The notes below the pieces were generated by a model. It was not told where the DNA came from. It saw only the letters and a program-made list of their open reading frames with translations, and did no database searches. DNA of 60,336 nt from Zygnema cylindricum (taxonomy: Eukaryota > Streptophyta > Zygnematophyceae > Zygnematales > Zygnemataceae), in assembly GCA_037447655.1 (NCBI GenBank), contig JBBHKE010001695.1, positions 126,001 through 186,336 on the forward strand. Reading direction: 5' to 3'. The position numbers and the translations under genes were made by a program. Shown piece by piece: positions 11,264-22,926 of this stretch. Numbering within the stretch: position 1 is the first letter of the stretch; each line of letters opens with the position of its first letter.

Positions 11264-12195
11264 TGTTGTTCTACAACCACCGTTGGAGGAGAAGGACCAA
11301 CAGTAGTAGTGGAAGTAGACATGGAAAACAACAAGAACTATCAAGCACCTACTCAACAACCACCTTTCAGCTCACACATAATATGGCTCGTAACGCCAAT
11401 ATGCCTCAAATTTCTAAAAATGATACACAACAGAGTAAACTGACAATTCCAAAAATTGCAGACCAAATGACTCAGTAAACCATGAGATATGACTCGTGGA
11501 AGTTTTGTAAAAACTGCCCTTAAAATGTCATAATCCCAAAACTGGATGATACAAAGTTTTCCTGAGTCCTAAACTATATACCCACAGTGTGTATCTATTG
11601 ACACACTAATTCGGGTGATCGTACTACAGTGTTATCCTGACTTAGGACAAACTATACAACCTGTACGTCACTGTACCACGAGTACCCTCAAAACCTTACT
11701 TAATACCTACCATTTAATGAACAATCTAATCACTAGATATTAATGCACTAAACGCCAATAATGTGTTTTTCCAAATGTTTACAAATATCGTCCGTACAAT
11801 TTATGTTGCCGACGCTTAGTGAGCATTAATCATAAAAGTCTAGATAAATGTTGGTCAGATGTACAAACACCCTCAGTACGTACGGCGCACTTAGTCATTG
11901 TGATCCCCACTTTAATCGCGTCAATCGAATTAGTCGGTATCAAGACTTAACTTCGATCTCTCACAATTCTTCTCCCAGATGTCCGGCTTAGTCCTCGTCC
12001 GTCCGATTCACTTGTATGCCTACAGTATGCTTCGTCATTTTTCGCGTCCGTGGACAGGATTCAAAATCAATGATCATAATCGGTGTCGTACCATTCATAT
12101 CCGAAATATCCGGTCAACATTCTGTTTGTTTGATTTAGTGAATCCACTTGTCCACTGCGTGATGCGTGTAACCAGATGTCGGCGCTACTCCGTAA
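11264..12195 (-). repeat. 5' LTR of element A, main part
   Basis: Starts TGTTGTTCTACAACC and matches the 3' LTR at 3854 onward. It is cut at 12195 by element C; the remaining 181 bp (its transcription-start side) resume at 26570-26750. The uninterrupted GACGCTTAG at 11811 is the empty counterpart of the B0 insertion. Confidence 0.88.
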
Positions 12196-13199
12196 TGTTG
12201 AAATTATAAGATTTATATGATATTTTCTAGGTCTAAGTAGATCATTACAATAGAAAAAGAAAAAGGCGGACAACCTGCCTCCACCTCCTCTCTCTACCGA
12301 CTATACTTGTTGTAGTCACTGAGGGATAGAGAGAGTGGTTGAGCCATGGCTGTCCTAGTTCAGCTGGCAGGACTAAAGAGTCACTTATGTCACTCTCTAC
12401 AAAAGGTTGAGTTCGGCAGGACTCGAACCTTTGACCGGCATAGCGAGGCATAGCCGTTAGCTCTAACCCGTCTGTCGTAGAAGTTCGATGAAATACATAG
12501 GGTGTGATATTCATTTAAACTATGTGTTGACCCCGAATCCGATTAAAGGAATGACAAATGAAACAACATAGAACTAAGTAATATATAGTTCGAAACATTA
12601 TCTCGCATGAAACAAATGAATCGAACATTTGTTTCGACGGCTAATATTGAATGTCGGTTTGTAATCCGACGTCACATATCGCTGCCGAAATCGCAGAATG
12701 GTCAACTTAGCGGTTTGTGGACGTGGCGTGACCTGGCAACACGTGGAGAGATAACACTGGGTCGTAGGAATTTCGGAGAACAGAAAGACGCGTTAAAAGT
12801 GGACACGCGTCCACTCAATGACCTTGCCTTACACAAGCCGTACAGAAAGTAAATCGGCCGTAGTACCTTTTTGTACCATACAGTTTTGTGATTGGTTCGT
12901 ACTTAAGTAGATAGGGATTGTGAGAGGGATTAGGACTTAGCATATTTTTGGGTAGACCTCTCTCTCTCTGAGAGTTTGTATAAATTGGCATTTTTGCCAC
13001 CTCATAGCTAATCGGTTGGTTGGCAGTTTTCAATGATTCTTTTTGCTACGGACTCAAGGAAGTCCAAGCTGCACAAGGAAGTAGTCAAACTGTCAATTTT
13101 CTCTCTTGGGCAGTAGTGGTTGTGGCTTGAAGTGGGTTAGATGAAAACTAACTAGAGGCTTCGTGAATTCTGTAGTCTAATGGAGGACATAGAATTGCA
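12196..13199 (+). repeat. 5' LTR of element C
   Basis: Runs from TGTTGAAATTATAAG to CATAGAATTGCA and aligns along its length with 25560-26564. The conserved AGCCATGGCT palindrome is near 12343, about 147 nt in. The primer-binding site follows at 13200. Confidence 0.9.
12412..12480 (-). other. tRNA-like A/B-box module in 5' LTR of C
   Basis: On the minus strand a D-arm-like GGGTTAGAGCTAACGGC is followed by a perfect B box, GGTTCGAGTCC, with short complementary ends (CGACAG near the start, CTGCCG at the end). This is the clearest tRNA resemblance in the window. It is antisense to the LTR, 216-284 nt from its start. Confidence 0.62.
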
Positions 13200-13214
13200 G
13201 GTTATGGGCCCACC
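13200..13214 (+). promoter_or_regulatory. Primer-binding site of element C with embedded gag ATG
   Basis: GGTTATGGGCCCACC directly follows the LTR. It is complementary to the plant-type initiator tRNA-Met anticodon arm (GGUGGGCCCAUAACC), not to a tRNA 3' end. The gag start codon, at 13204, is the complement of the CAU anticodon. Confidence 0.85.
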
Positions 13215-14130
13215 CTCTAGGGTGCCCACCTTCAATAGATATGGGTTCATCTATTAGGAAGCCATGATGATGGGGGCTTTGTGTGAAAAACGATATTGGG
13301 GTATCGTCAGTGGACAAGTGAAACGTCCACCCTCGGGAACTCCACCAGGATTTGGAGGAGTAAGGTTTTCTGCACTAGCGACTACTTCAGCCGTGGCGGT
13401 AGGTGATGGGGACAGAAGTGTGTCCAAAAAAGGGAAAGGGAAGGAGACACCCCTCACTCCTATTGCCACAGCACCTGGAGCAGCGGCTGTGAAGACCACG
13501 GAGAACGACACTCAAAGGTGGGAAGACGTAAACATGGCTGCCAAGAACTTCATTATAAGGCACCTCACTCTGGCTTTGGCGACCCCTCAATTCACATTTA
13601 TAAGGTCGAGGAGTTGTGGGTGAGTTTGGTGGAAATCTATAGAGCTGGTAAAACTCAAGGGCTCCAGTTGGCTGAACAAAAGTTAAGGAATTACTCTTAC
13701 AAAGGGGGAAAGATGTTAGACTATTGCAATGATCTCTCTTGTTTCCATATAGAGATGGAGAGTGCTTGGTAGATAGGTACAGAGAAGATTAAAGTTAACA
13801 CTCTCATCATGAAGTTACCCGACGAGTATGAAAACATAGTGTACGGAGTACATGAAATGACTGACAGTTCATGGAAGTGGAACACAGTGGTCAGGATGAT
13901 ACTTGTGCAGGAGAACACAATTGAGATTAAGAGTGGGGGGGGAAGAGCATCCAAGCTCTAGCTGCAAGAGGAAACCGATGGGGGAACGATCCGAAGAAAC
14001 CATTCAAAGGAGAGAGAGAACAGTCTTGAAGACCGAGGCCTCCAAAAGGTCTTTGTCTTTTTTGCAAAAAGCTAGGACACTTCATAGCGGATTGTGTCAA
14101 GTTGTCGGAGTTGAGGCTCCAAGAGAACCG
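13204..14130 (+). pseudogene. Element C gag, broken
   Basis: The frame opens in the primer site with MGPPSRVPTF. An in-frame TAG sits where the W of the FxYW motif is expected. The frame then continues through NMAAKNFIIRHL, frameshifts near 13600, and reads ELWVSLVEIYRAGK, KMLDYCNDL, NTLIMKLPDEYENIV and a zinc knuckle CLFCKKLGHFIADC near 14060-14100 in other frames. Several indels therefore separate the capsid and nucleocapsid parts. A Gly-rich patch lies between helix region and knuckle. Confidence 0.82.
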
Positions 14131-15511
14131 TGGAAGGGGTTCTTCCGGAGGGAAGAAGAAGGCACTTGTGGTCACAAAAGTGAGAGAAGAGACTGAGGAC
14201 GAGTCCTTTGAAAAGGAGGATGGGGAGCTTCTTCTTGACGAGAGTTTGGAGGAGAAGGAGATCCCTTGGAAGCAGAAGTGTGATCTCGAAGCAATTCAGG
14301 AAGCTCAACAGGAAGGATGGATTATCGACTCAGGTGCATCCATGCACATGTGTCGTGATAAGCACCTATTTACTAAACTTAGGAAAATCCCTACTGTAAA
14401 GATAGAGTATGGGGATGGGTGAGTGGTTACAACAAATCTAGTGGGGTCGGTAGATCTGAAAGTCTTATTGGAGGGAAAGACTTATATACTCACCTTCTCA
14501 GATGTACTTTACATTCCTCAGCTGAGTCAAAATCTTGTCTCTAAGTCTGTGTTAGTTGACAAAGAGTATCATACCTTCACTAGAAAGGGAGTCTTTATAG
14601 CCAAGTATGGTGATGAAGTCTACTTCACGGCAAATAAGGGTAGCCAAGGAATGTTTAAGCTTAACCTGAGTAATGAAAAGAATAATGCTTACTATGTTGG
14701 TGATCCAAAGTTGATGATTTGGCATAAGCGATTGGGGCTTGTACATTTTGATAGGTTGAGGGAAATGAAAAAGCTTGATGTAGTAGAAGACATTAAGTTT
14801 GCAGATAATGAGATGATGGGTGATTGTAGTGACTGTGCTCAAGGTAAGTCTCACAAACTTCCCTTTCCCAAAGCCGCCACATATAGGGGTGAGAAAGTAC
14901 TAGATCTGGTCCACACATATATATGGGGACCTGCAAAAGTACCTTCTGTTGGAGGAAAGAGGTTTATGTTGACAATAACGGATGACTAGTCTAGATAATT
15001 TAGAGTCTACTTTCTAAAAACAAAGTCTGAAACACAAACTTACTTCAAAGAATATAAACCCTAGAGTGAGAAGTTGCATGAAACCCCCATTAAGAGAATC
15101 ATGAGTGATAATGGGGGAGAATATACCTCTAACTAGTTTGAGGAATACTTGAGAGATGAGGGAGTTCAGCACTAGAAAATTGTACCCTATAAACCGCAAC
15201 AAAATGGGGTAGCTGAGAGGTTGAACTGAACACTAGGAGATACTGCATGCAGTGTTGGCCGACAAGAAAAAAGGAAAGAGATTTTGGGGAGAAGCCATGA
15301 ACTGTGCCAACTACATTAAGAATACAGTCCTTACCTCAACTATAAAGGGAATGACACCTTTTGAGAAATGGGTTGGAAGGAAACCAAATATCTCTCACCT
15401 TAAAGTATTCGATAGCCAAATTTAAAGTTTTGACACGGATAAGAAAAACTAGAAACTAGATGCTAAGGGGAAATCCTAGATACTTTGTAGGATATGATGA
15501 AGATGTCAAAT
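14131..15511 (+). pseudogene. Element C protease and integrase, broken by B1
   Basis: The protease active site IIDSGASMHMC is near 14325. A TGA at 14420 then splits the frame. From 14423 the GAG-pre-integrase region reads MIWHKRLG and CSDCAQGKSHKLPF (zinc-binding residues) and enters the integrase core at VHTYIWGPAK, where the expected Asp of HTD is Tyr. From 14990 the core continues with several stops, including the SDNGGEYTS and PQQNGVAERLN motifs. The reading ends at 15511, where B1 is inserted, and resumes at 22927. Confidence 0.85.
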
Positions 15512-15516
15512 GGTAT

Positions 15517-16533
15517 TGAAACTGTGAGACCTCCATAAGTCCTCAGAGTGGACAGTTTCCAAGAAGCCTTTAGGATAATCCTGACCCCTTTGTGTTTCAG
15601 CAAAAACAACTGGCACCCTGGTAGACAATAACCCTGACCACCTTCACCCCTGTAAAGGTAAGACTCCCATGAGTCGATAGCAAAAAGAATCTCTGAATTT
15701 GCTCCCCTGAGCACTAAGTTATGGAGGGTCAACGTTGAATTTTTGTACACAAGCTCTCTAAGAGAGAGGGTCCTATCTTCTAAATTTTTCTAAGTCCTAT
15801 CTCTCTCACAGACTCTATCTACTGATGTACGGAGCCAATCAGATTACAGTTTCGTACATAAAAGTACAGCAACCGGTGTGCTTTCTCTACGGATACTGTA
15901 GGATATGGCCTAAATGTCGACACGTGGTATGTCCGGATTCGCTCCTTTAATCCTCAGAGATGCTGCGATCCAATGTCATTCCGCCACATGTCATCCGATG
16001 TGGCGATGACCAAAAACTGCCGAAATTTTCTTCCGCGATCTCGGCGTTAATTCTGTCCGTCGGATTAAATTCACATTTAATCGTAGCCGTAATAAATAAA
16101 TACGCGGTATTGGTTTCTTATACGTACCGTAATCCGTACTTTTACATTACTGGATCTATGTCCCCCGTAAACAGATTCAGTTAAATGAACTATCCTAAGC
16201 ATAAATGTTTAATTAAATATCAAACCATATACTACGTAACACTAGTTAAAGACTTAACGGCTAAGGCTACCGGGTGCCTGCATTCCGATAGGTACCAGGA
16301 TCAAATCCTGTAACCGGCACTTACCTTTTAGTAAACAAACCCCTAACTAATATACATTTCCCGTAAACCTCAAATAGCCTAGGTAGCCATGGCTCTAGCT
16401 CCCTCTCCAATTTCTCAGTGACTGCGACAAGTTTGAGAGTTGGAGAGAGAAGTTAGAGGTAGACTGCCTCGGCTTCTTTCTATATTTCTATTTAGACCTA
16501 GAAAATAATTTAAATGGACCATTAATTTCTACA
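15517..16533 (-). repeat. 3' LTR of element B1
   Basis: A 1017-bp LTR with TG...CA ends. The polypurine tract (minus strand AAATAAGAGGAG) abuts at 16534. Contains AGCCATGGCT near 16387 and a cluster of GTAC palindromes at 15825-15905. Confidence 0.9.
16252..16320 (+). other. tRNA-like A/B-box module in 3' LTR of B1
   Basis: AACGGCTAAGGCTACCGGG (D-arm-like) followed by CCAGGATCAAATCCTG (T-arm-like; loop ATCAAAT differs by one base from TTCAAAT). Antisense to the element. Confidence 0.52.
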
Positions 16534-16546
16534 CTCCTCTTATTTT

Positions 16547-19500
16547 CTAGTCAATCTTTAATTTCAGACCACACTTCTCCCTGCAGAAAATTAGCTTAGG
16601 GGAAGGCACAGGTTTGGTCATCATATCTGCTACCATCTCACTATCTGGCCTGTACTCTAAACTGATTATTTTGTTTTCTACTTTTTCTCTAACAAAGCTG
16701 AGTCTGATGTCCATGTGTTTGGCTTTAAAATGATGTTTAGGATTGGCAGAAATAGCGATTGCTGCCTGATTATCACAAAAAAATTTCTGCACACCACTCT
16801 TAAGGTGACCAAGCTCACCAAGCAAAGACTTGACCCACATCAATTCATTAACAGCAAAGCAAGAGGCCATATACTCAGCCTCCATGGTGGACTGAGCAAT
16901 AACCTTTTGCTGTTTGCTACTCCAACAGCAAGCCCCATCACCCACATATAATACATATCCAGATGTGCATCTCCTCATCGGAGCATCACCATAACTGGCA
17001 TCACTCCAAGTAGTGATGTCAGTATTCTCCCCACCCAAATGCAACCATACATCCCTAGTTCCTATCAAATATCTAAGGACTCTCTTAGCTGCCTCCCAAT
17101 CCCTCTTAGTGGGAGCATTTAGACTTCTACTCAGCACTCCTACAGCTGCAGCTAAATCTGGCCTGGTACCATTCATAAAATAGATTAGACTTCCCACTAC
17201 TTGCGTGTAAGGAATAGTCTGCATGAACTTCTATTCTTCAGGAGATAATTCCTCGTTTAAGACTATGACTGCTTCTTCCTCACTCCCCTCACTTCCCTTC
17301 TTCAACTCCATTGGAGTTGTACAACTATTAGCTTTATCCATTTGAAAATTTTCAAGCATGTTCCTTATTGCTTCCTTTTGAGTCAAACTTATAATCTTTC
17401 TTTTTCGGTCTCTCTCTACTTAAATTCCCAAAATATGTTTTGCTTCCCCCATATCCTTCATTTCAAATCTCCCTTTAAGATCGGTTTTCAGTTAATTATT
17501 TTTTTCCATTGATTTACTTAAAACAAACAAATCATCAACATAAATTGCAATAAATATAAAACCTTCCTCATCTTCGAAAACATAGATTGAGTGATCTGAG
17601 CTGATCCGGATATATCCTAGACCGGTAAGAAACTCATCAAGCTTCTTATTCCACTGTTGAGGCGCATGTTTCAAACCATAAAGAAATTTAATCAGTCGGC
17701 ATACCTTACTCTCCTCTCCTTCTTCCACAAACCCTTCGGGTGGTCGCATGAAGATCTCCTCTTCCAATTCTCCATGCAAAAAGGCTCTCTTGATGTCCAT
17801 CTGGTGCGTTTCCATGTCTTCCACCGTTGCGAGGCTGAGAATTATGCGGACGGAGGGAAATCTGACCACCGGGGCAAAGGTTTCCTCATAGTCAATTCCC
17901 TCATTTTGTGTAAATCCCTTTGCCACTAGTCTGGCCTTGTAGCGCTCGATTGTGTTATTTGGGTTCAGTTTTAATTTGAAAACCCACTTACAACCGATTG
18001 GTTTTCGGTTAGGTTGACAATCCACCAGCTCCCAAGTATCGGCTGCCATAATTGAGGCCATCTCCTCATTGATGGCTGTCTTCCACCGATTTCTTTCTGG
18101 ACAAGTCATCGCCTCTCCATAAGTTTGAGGTTCATCTTGATGAGATAGTTTAGTTACCTTGTTATTAACCTGTTTTTCTTGCAGTCTTTTGCTACTTCTC
18201 CTTCCCCCCTCAAAATCTGAGGCCGGAATAGATGGTTCTCGTGGATTCTTTCGCACAAACTCGGCTTCTCCCCTATCCTTTGATTCCGAATCAATTTCCA
18301 CCACGTCTTCTGCTTTGGGTAGAGTTGTCACTGGAGTTTCCACAGCCGAGTCCTTTTCGGTCTGATTTGTACCTGCAAGAATGTCATCGTCTCTAAAACC
18401 TGGATAGTTAGGAAACTCAAAGTCATCAGAATTTTCTGACTCAAATCTGATTTTTACTGACTTCGTATATTTGAAGGGATCCACAGACTTTCCTTCATCC
18501 ATAACTACTAGATGTTTTACTAAGATTATATCTTCCCTTTTTGGATCATAAACTCTATATCCTTTAACATCTTCATCATATCCTAATAAGTATCCCGGTT
18601 TTCCTTTAGGATCTAGCTTCCAATTGGACCGATCAGTATCTAGACTGAACACTTGACTGCCGAAAACCTCTAAGTGAGATATGTCTGGTTTCCGGCCTGT
18701 CCATCTCTCAAAAGGTGTTTGATCTTTTATAGCTGAAGTAAGAACTCTATTTTTGAGGAAATTAGCACAGTTCATTGCTTCTGCCCAAAACCTTTTTTCT
18801 ATCTTTTTATCTGACAACATACTTCTAGCACTATCACTTAGTGTTCTATTTAACCTTTCAGCTACCCCATTCTGTTCCGGATTTTCTGGAATTGTCTTTT
18901 GGTGTTGGACCCAATCTTCCCTCAAAAAATCCTCAAACTGGTTAGAAGTATACTCTCCACCATTGTCACTCCTTACTCTCTCAGACTTGTTTTTCAAAAA
19001 ATACACCCGGGAATACCGAGACCAATCATCAATGATAGTCATCATAAATCTCTTCCCCCTCGGTGAGGGCACTCTAGCCGGTCCACAAATATCTGTGTGT
19101 ACTAGATCTAGAATTTTTTCTCCCTTATAGGTGGCTGTTTTAGGAAAGGGTTATCTGTGTGTTTTACCTTGAGCACATCCACTACAATCACTTATATTAT
19201 CACTCCCACTGAACTTAATTCCTTCCACCACTCTCGTCTTTTTCATCTCTCTTAACTTATCTAGATTAGCATGCCCAATCCTCTTATGCCACATCATAAT
19301 ATCATGAACACCAGCATAATAAAGTTTCTTCGTTTCATTACTTAATATCAGCCTAAACATCCCATGGCTACCTTTCTCAGCAATGAAATAGACATCCTCC
19401 TCAAAACTAGCAGTAAAGACTCCTTCCCTAGTGCTAGTAAAAAAACCCTTATCATCTAATACAGATGTAGAGATGAGGTTTTTGTTCAGCTCCGGAATAA

Positions 19501-19825
19501 ACAATAGATCGGAGAATGTTACTATGGATGTCTTTCCTTCTACTAACACTTTCAAACCTACCGATCCTACAAGAGTAGTGGTGACTATCCTCCCATCCCC
19601 GTACTCTATCTCTACAGTGGGAATATTTTTTATCTTAGTGAACAGGTGCCTATCTTTACACATGTGCATGGAGGCACCTGAATCTACAATCCAGCTTGCT
19701 TCACCTTTCAATCCACAGTAAGCACATTTCTGCCTTCGTGGAATTTCGACCTCGTTTTTCGCCTCCAACTCCTCATCTAAAAGGAGCTCATCGTCCTCGC
19801 CCTCGGATTCCGCCTCATGTACTTG
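16547..19825 (-). pseudogene. Element B1 protease-integrase-RT-RNase H
   Basis: One minus-strand frame carries the whole pol. Protease WIVDSGASMHMC lies near 19680, GAG-pre-integrase MMWHKRIGHANLDKL with CSGCAQGKTHR near 19290-19150, integrase core IIDDWSRYSRVYF and RSDNGGEYTSNQF (about 30 residues missing between them), and PEQNGVAERLNRTL. RT follows with KWVFKLKLNP, VAKGFTQ and catalytic YVDDLFVLSKS near 17520. RNase H reads WSDASYGDAPMRRC and CDNQAAIAIS, ending with MMTKPVPSPKL. In-frame stops fall at 19151, 17492, and two places between 17491 and 17225. Otherwise I see no frameshift in this stretch, which suggests fairly recent decay. Confidence 0.9.
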
Positions 19826-19830
19826 TGTCA

Positions 19831-20876
19831 TGAAACTCTGAGACCTCCATAAGTACTCAGAGTGGAGAGCTTCTAAGAAGCCTCTAGGATAATCCTGACC
19901 CCTTTGTGTTTCAACAAATACAACTACCACCCTGGCAGACAAAAACTCTTACCACCTGCACCCTGTGAAGGCAAGACTCCCTTGAGTCGATAGCATAAAG
20001 AATCTCTGAATTTGCTCCCCTGAGCAGTAAGTTATGGAGGGTCAAAGTTGACCTTTTGTACAGAAGCTCTCTGGGAGAGAGGATCCTATCTCCTAATTTT
20101 TCTAAGTCCTATCTCTTTCACAAACTCTATCTACTGATGTACGGAACCAATGAGATTTCTCCTCCGTACATAAAAGTACAGTCGTCGGTGTACTTCATGT
20201 ACGGAAATTGTACAACATGGCCTTTATATCGACACATGTCATATCCAAATTCGGTGCCGTAATCTTCGGAGATACCACGATCCAATGTAATTTCGCCATG
20301 TGTCATCCAATGTGGCGATGCCCACAAACCGCCGAATTCTTCTTCCGAGATCTCGGTGCTAATTCCGACCGTCCGATCAAATTCACATTTGATCGTAGCC
20401 GAAAAAAATACATGCGCGGTATTAGTTTCGCTTACGAAATCAATGCGTGGTATTGATTTCTTATCCGTACCGCAATTCGTACTTTTACACTACCAGATCT
20501 ATGTATCCCGTTAACAATTATAGTTAAATGATTTATCCTACGAATTAATGTTTAATTAAATATCATACTATATAATACGTAAGACTACTTCTAGACTTAA
20601 CGGCTAAGGCTATCGGCTATCTACTGTCTGTCGGCCGGCAGGTACCAGGATCAAATCCTGTGGCCGGCACATACCTTTAGTAAATAATCCCCTAACTAAT
20701 ATAAATTTCCCATAAACCTCAGGATAGCTTAGGTAGCCATGGCTCTAGCTTCCTCTCCAATTTCTCAGTGACTGCGACAAGTTTGAGAGTTGGAGAGAGA
20801 AGCTAGAGGTAGACTGCCTCGGCTTCTTTATTTCTACTCAAACCTAGAAAATACTTTAAAACCATTAATTTCTTCA
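19831..20876 (-). repeat. Solo LTR B2 inside element B1
   Basis: A 1046-bp family-B LTR (TGAAACTCTGAGACC to ATTTCTTCA) with a perfect duplication TGTCA (19826-19830, 20877-20881). Gag sequence ends KKKALVT on one side and continues TQVHEAES on the other. This is the fourth nesting level: host, A, C, B1, B2. Confidence 0.93.
20593..20670 (+). other. tRNA-like A/B-box module in LTR B2
   Basis: Same layout as in B1: AACGGCTAAGGCTATCGGC then CCAGGATCAAATCCTG, antisense to the LTR. Confidence 0.52.
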
Positions 20877-20881
20877 TGTCA

Positions 20882-21869
20882 CAAGGGCTTTTTTCTTTCC
20901 TCTCAGGGTACACCCGGTCTGCCCCTCCTTTAACCGAAGCTCGGTTAGTTTAGTGCACTCTGCCATATATTGCCGAGGTTTCTTACAAAAATGACATAAA
21001 CATTTGGGAGCCCTTGGTCGGAACTTGTCGGTCAGATTTTTCTGCTCCCCCCCCCCATAGTTTCCGACCGGTTTCCGAGAATCCTTGTTCCTCCAATCGG
21101 TCTCAATTACCAAGGCTTGGCCACTCTTTCCTCCCTTTCGGATCTCAATCGTATTCTCCAGAACGAAAATCATCCCTACCACTGAGTTCCATATCTACCT
21201 TGAGTCCGATAAGTCCTGCACACGGTTTACTATGTTCTCGAACTCATCGGGTAACTTCATTAGTAAACAGTTAACCTTTTCTTTTTCACTAAAATCTTTT
21301 CCTGCACTCTCTAGCTCCATGAAGAGTGTAGCAAGCTCATTGCAAAAATCCAACATTTTCCCCCCTTTGTATACATACTCCTTAACTTTCTGATCAGCCA
21401 ATTGTTGTTGCTGAATTGTACCACTTCGGTACATCTCTATGAGAGCCATCCAAAGATCGGATGCCCTTTCTACCTGCAAATGAGGACATGCAAGTCCTTG
21501 AGTGAGATGGCGTAAGATGAAGTGCTTTGCCGCCATATTGTTGAAGTCCCAGGTTTCAGTATCATTCTCCTCGTTCCTCGGAATAGGTGACATGAATATC
21601 GAACCATTTGCTATTGGTGTGGTCGTCTCCTTCTACTTTCCTTTGTCCACCACCTCTCCATCCTTTGTTTCCTCCATTGAAGGTGGATCCTCTTTCATGG
21701 TGAACCTGCTTCCTCCTAACCCTGGAGGGATTCCAAGACTTGATGGACGCCCCAACCGTCCACTCACTATCCCCCAAAACCTTTTTTCGCAAAGAGCTCC
21801 TATCATCATACTTTCCCAGTATATGAAGCCAGTTCCATTAAAGATTGGTACCCAAGAGGGTGGGTCCAT
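20882..21869 (-). pseudogene. Element B1 gag
   Basis: Starts at the ATG inside the primer site (21869) with MDPPSWVPIFNGTGFIYWE, reads to about 21630, frameshifts, then gives the capsid helices NMAAKHFILRHLTQG, KMLDFCNELATLF and CLLMKLPDEFENIV (21593-21195). A second break precedes ENTIEIRKGG and the zinc knuckle CHFCKKPRQYMAEC near 21000, in which the usual Gly-His pair is replaced by Arg-Gln. B2 cuts it just after KKKALVT. Confidence 0.85.
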
Positions 21870-21873
21870 AACC
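21859..21873 (-). promoter_or_regulatory. Primer-binding site of B1 with embedded gag ATG
   Basis: Minus strand reads GGTTATGGACCCACC right after the LTR end ...TTTCA, one base different from C and E. Complementary to the initiator tRNA-Met anticodon arm; gag ATG is at 21869-21867. Confidence 0.82.
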
Positions 21874-22921
21874 TGAAACTCTAGCTCCCTATCCAGCCTT
21901 CAGTGACTACAACAAGTATGGGGGCTTGGAAAGGGGAGTTAGAGGCAGACCGCCTCAGCTCTTTTTCTATCCTAATACAGACCTATAAAATACTCAAATA
22001 TCAACAGAAAATAACTGTGACCAACTTCACCCTGTGAAGGCAAGACTCCCCTGAGTCGATAGCAAAAAGAATCTCTGAATTTGCTCCTTTGAGGAGTAAG
22101 TTATGGAGGGTCAAAGTTGTCCTTTTGTACAGAAGATCTCTAGGAGAGAGGGTCCTATCTTCTAATTTTTCTAAGTCCTATCTCTCTCACAGACTCTATC
22201 AACTGATGTACGGAGCCAATCAGATTATAGTTCCGTACATAAAAGTACAGCTGCCGGTGTACTTTCTGTACGGACACTGTACGACATGGCCTTAATGTCG
22301 ACACGTGGTATGTCTGGATTAGCTCCCTTAATCCTCGGAGATCCCGCGATACAATGTTATTCCGCCACGTGTCATCTGATGTGGCGATGACCAAAAATTG
22401 CCGAGATTCTCTTCCGCGATCTCGGCGTTAATTCCGTCCATCCGATTAGATTCACATTTAATCGTAGCCGTAATAAATAAATGCACGGTATTGGTTTCTT
22501 ATTCGTACCATAATCAGTACTTTTACATTACTGGATCTATGTCCCCCGTAAACAGTTTCAGTTAAATGAACTACCCTACATATAATTGTTTAATTGAATA
22601 TCAAACCATATACTACGTAACACTAGTTAAAGACTTAACGGCTAAGGCTAACGGCTACCGGCTGCCTACCGTTCGGTAGGTACCAGGATCAAATCCTGTA
22701 ACCGTCACATACCTTTTAGTAAATAAACCCCTAACTAATATACATTTCCCGTAAACCGCTGGATAGCCTAAGTAGCCATGGCTCTAGCTCCCTCTCCAAT
22801 TTCTTAGTGACTGCGACAAGTTTGAGAGTTGGAGAGAGAAGTTATAGGTAGATTGCCTCGTCTTCTTTCTATATTTTTATTTAGACCTAGAAAATACTTA
22901 AATGGTCCATTAATTTCTACA
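21874..22921 (-). repeat. 5' LTR of B1, chimeric with family G
   Basis: From about 22012 to 22921 it matches family B. The first ~8 bp also match family B. The part 21882-22007, however, matches the start of LTR G (27063-27190, opposite orientation), including its terminal AATATCAACA. About 110 bp of the normal B end is replaced. Confidence 0.8.
22631..22708 (+). other. tRNA-like A/B-box module in 5' LTR of B1
   Basis: AACGGCTAAGGCTAACGGC then CCAGGATCAAATCCTG, with a short local duplication of CGGCTA-type words. Antisense to the element. Confidence 0.5.
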
Positions 22922-22926
22922 GGTAT

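Larger units (their letters stand above)
15517..22921 (-). mobile_element. Ty1/copia element B1, nested inside element C
   Basis: Bounded by TGAAACTGTGAGACC (left) and TTTCTACA (right) with a perfect duplication GGTAT (15512-15516, 22922-22926). The integrase sequence of element C runs on across it. On the minus strand: 5' LTR 22921-21874, primer site, gag, [solo LTR B2], protease, integrase, RT, RNase H, 3' LTR. It is the best-preserved pol here: one reading frame from about 19825 to 16547 with four in-frame stops. The 5' LTR is chimeric. Confidence 0.92.

Noticed and set aside
11261-11334. In-frame upstream ATG that would extend gag of element A
   Set aside because: The extra residues are encoded by the LTR, and the homologous families start gag in the primer site.
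12412-12480. Functional tRNA gene
   Set aside because: A perfect B box is present but the acceptor and anticodon stems are poor, and the sequence is a fixed part of both LTRs of C.
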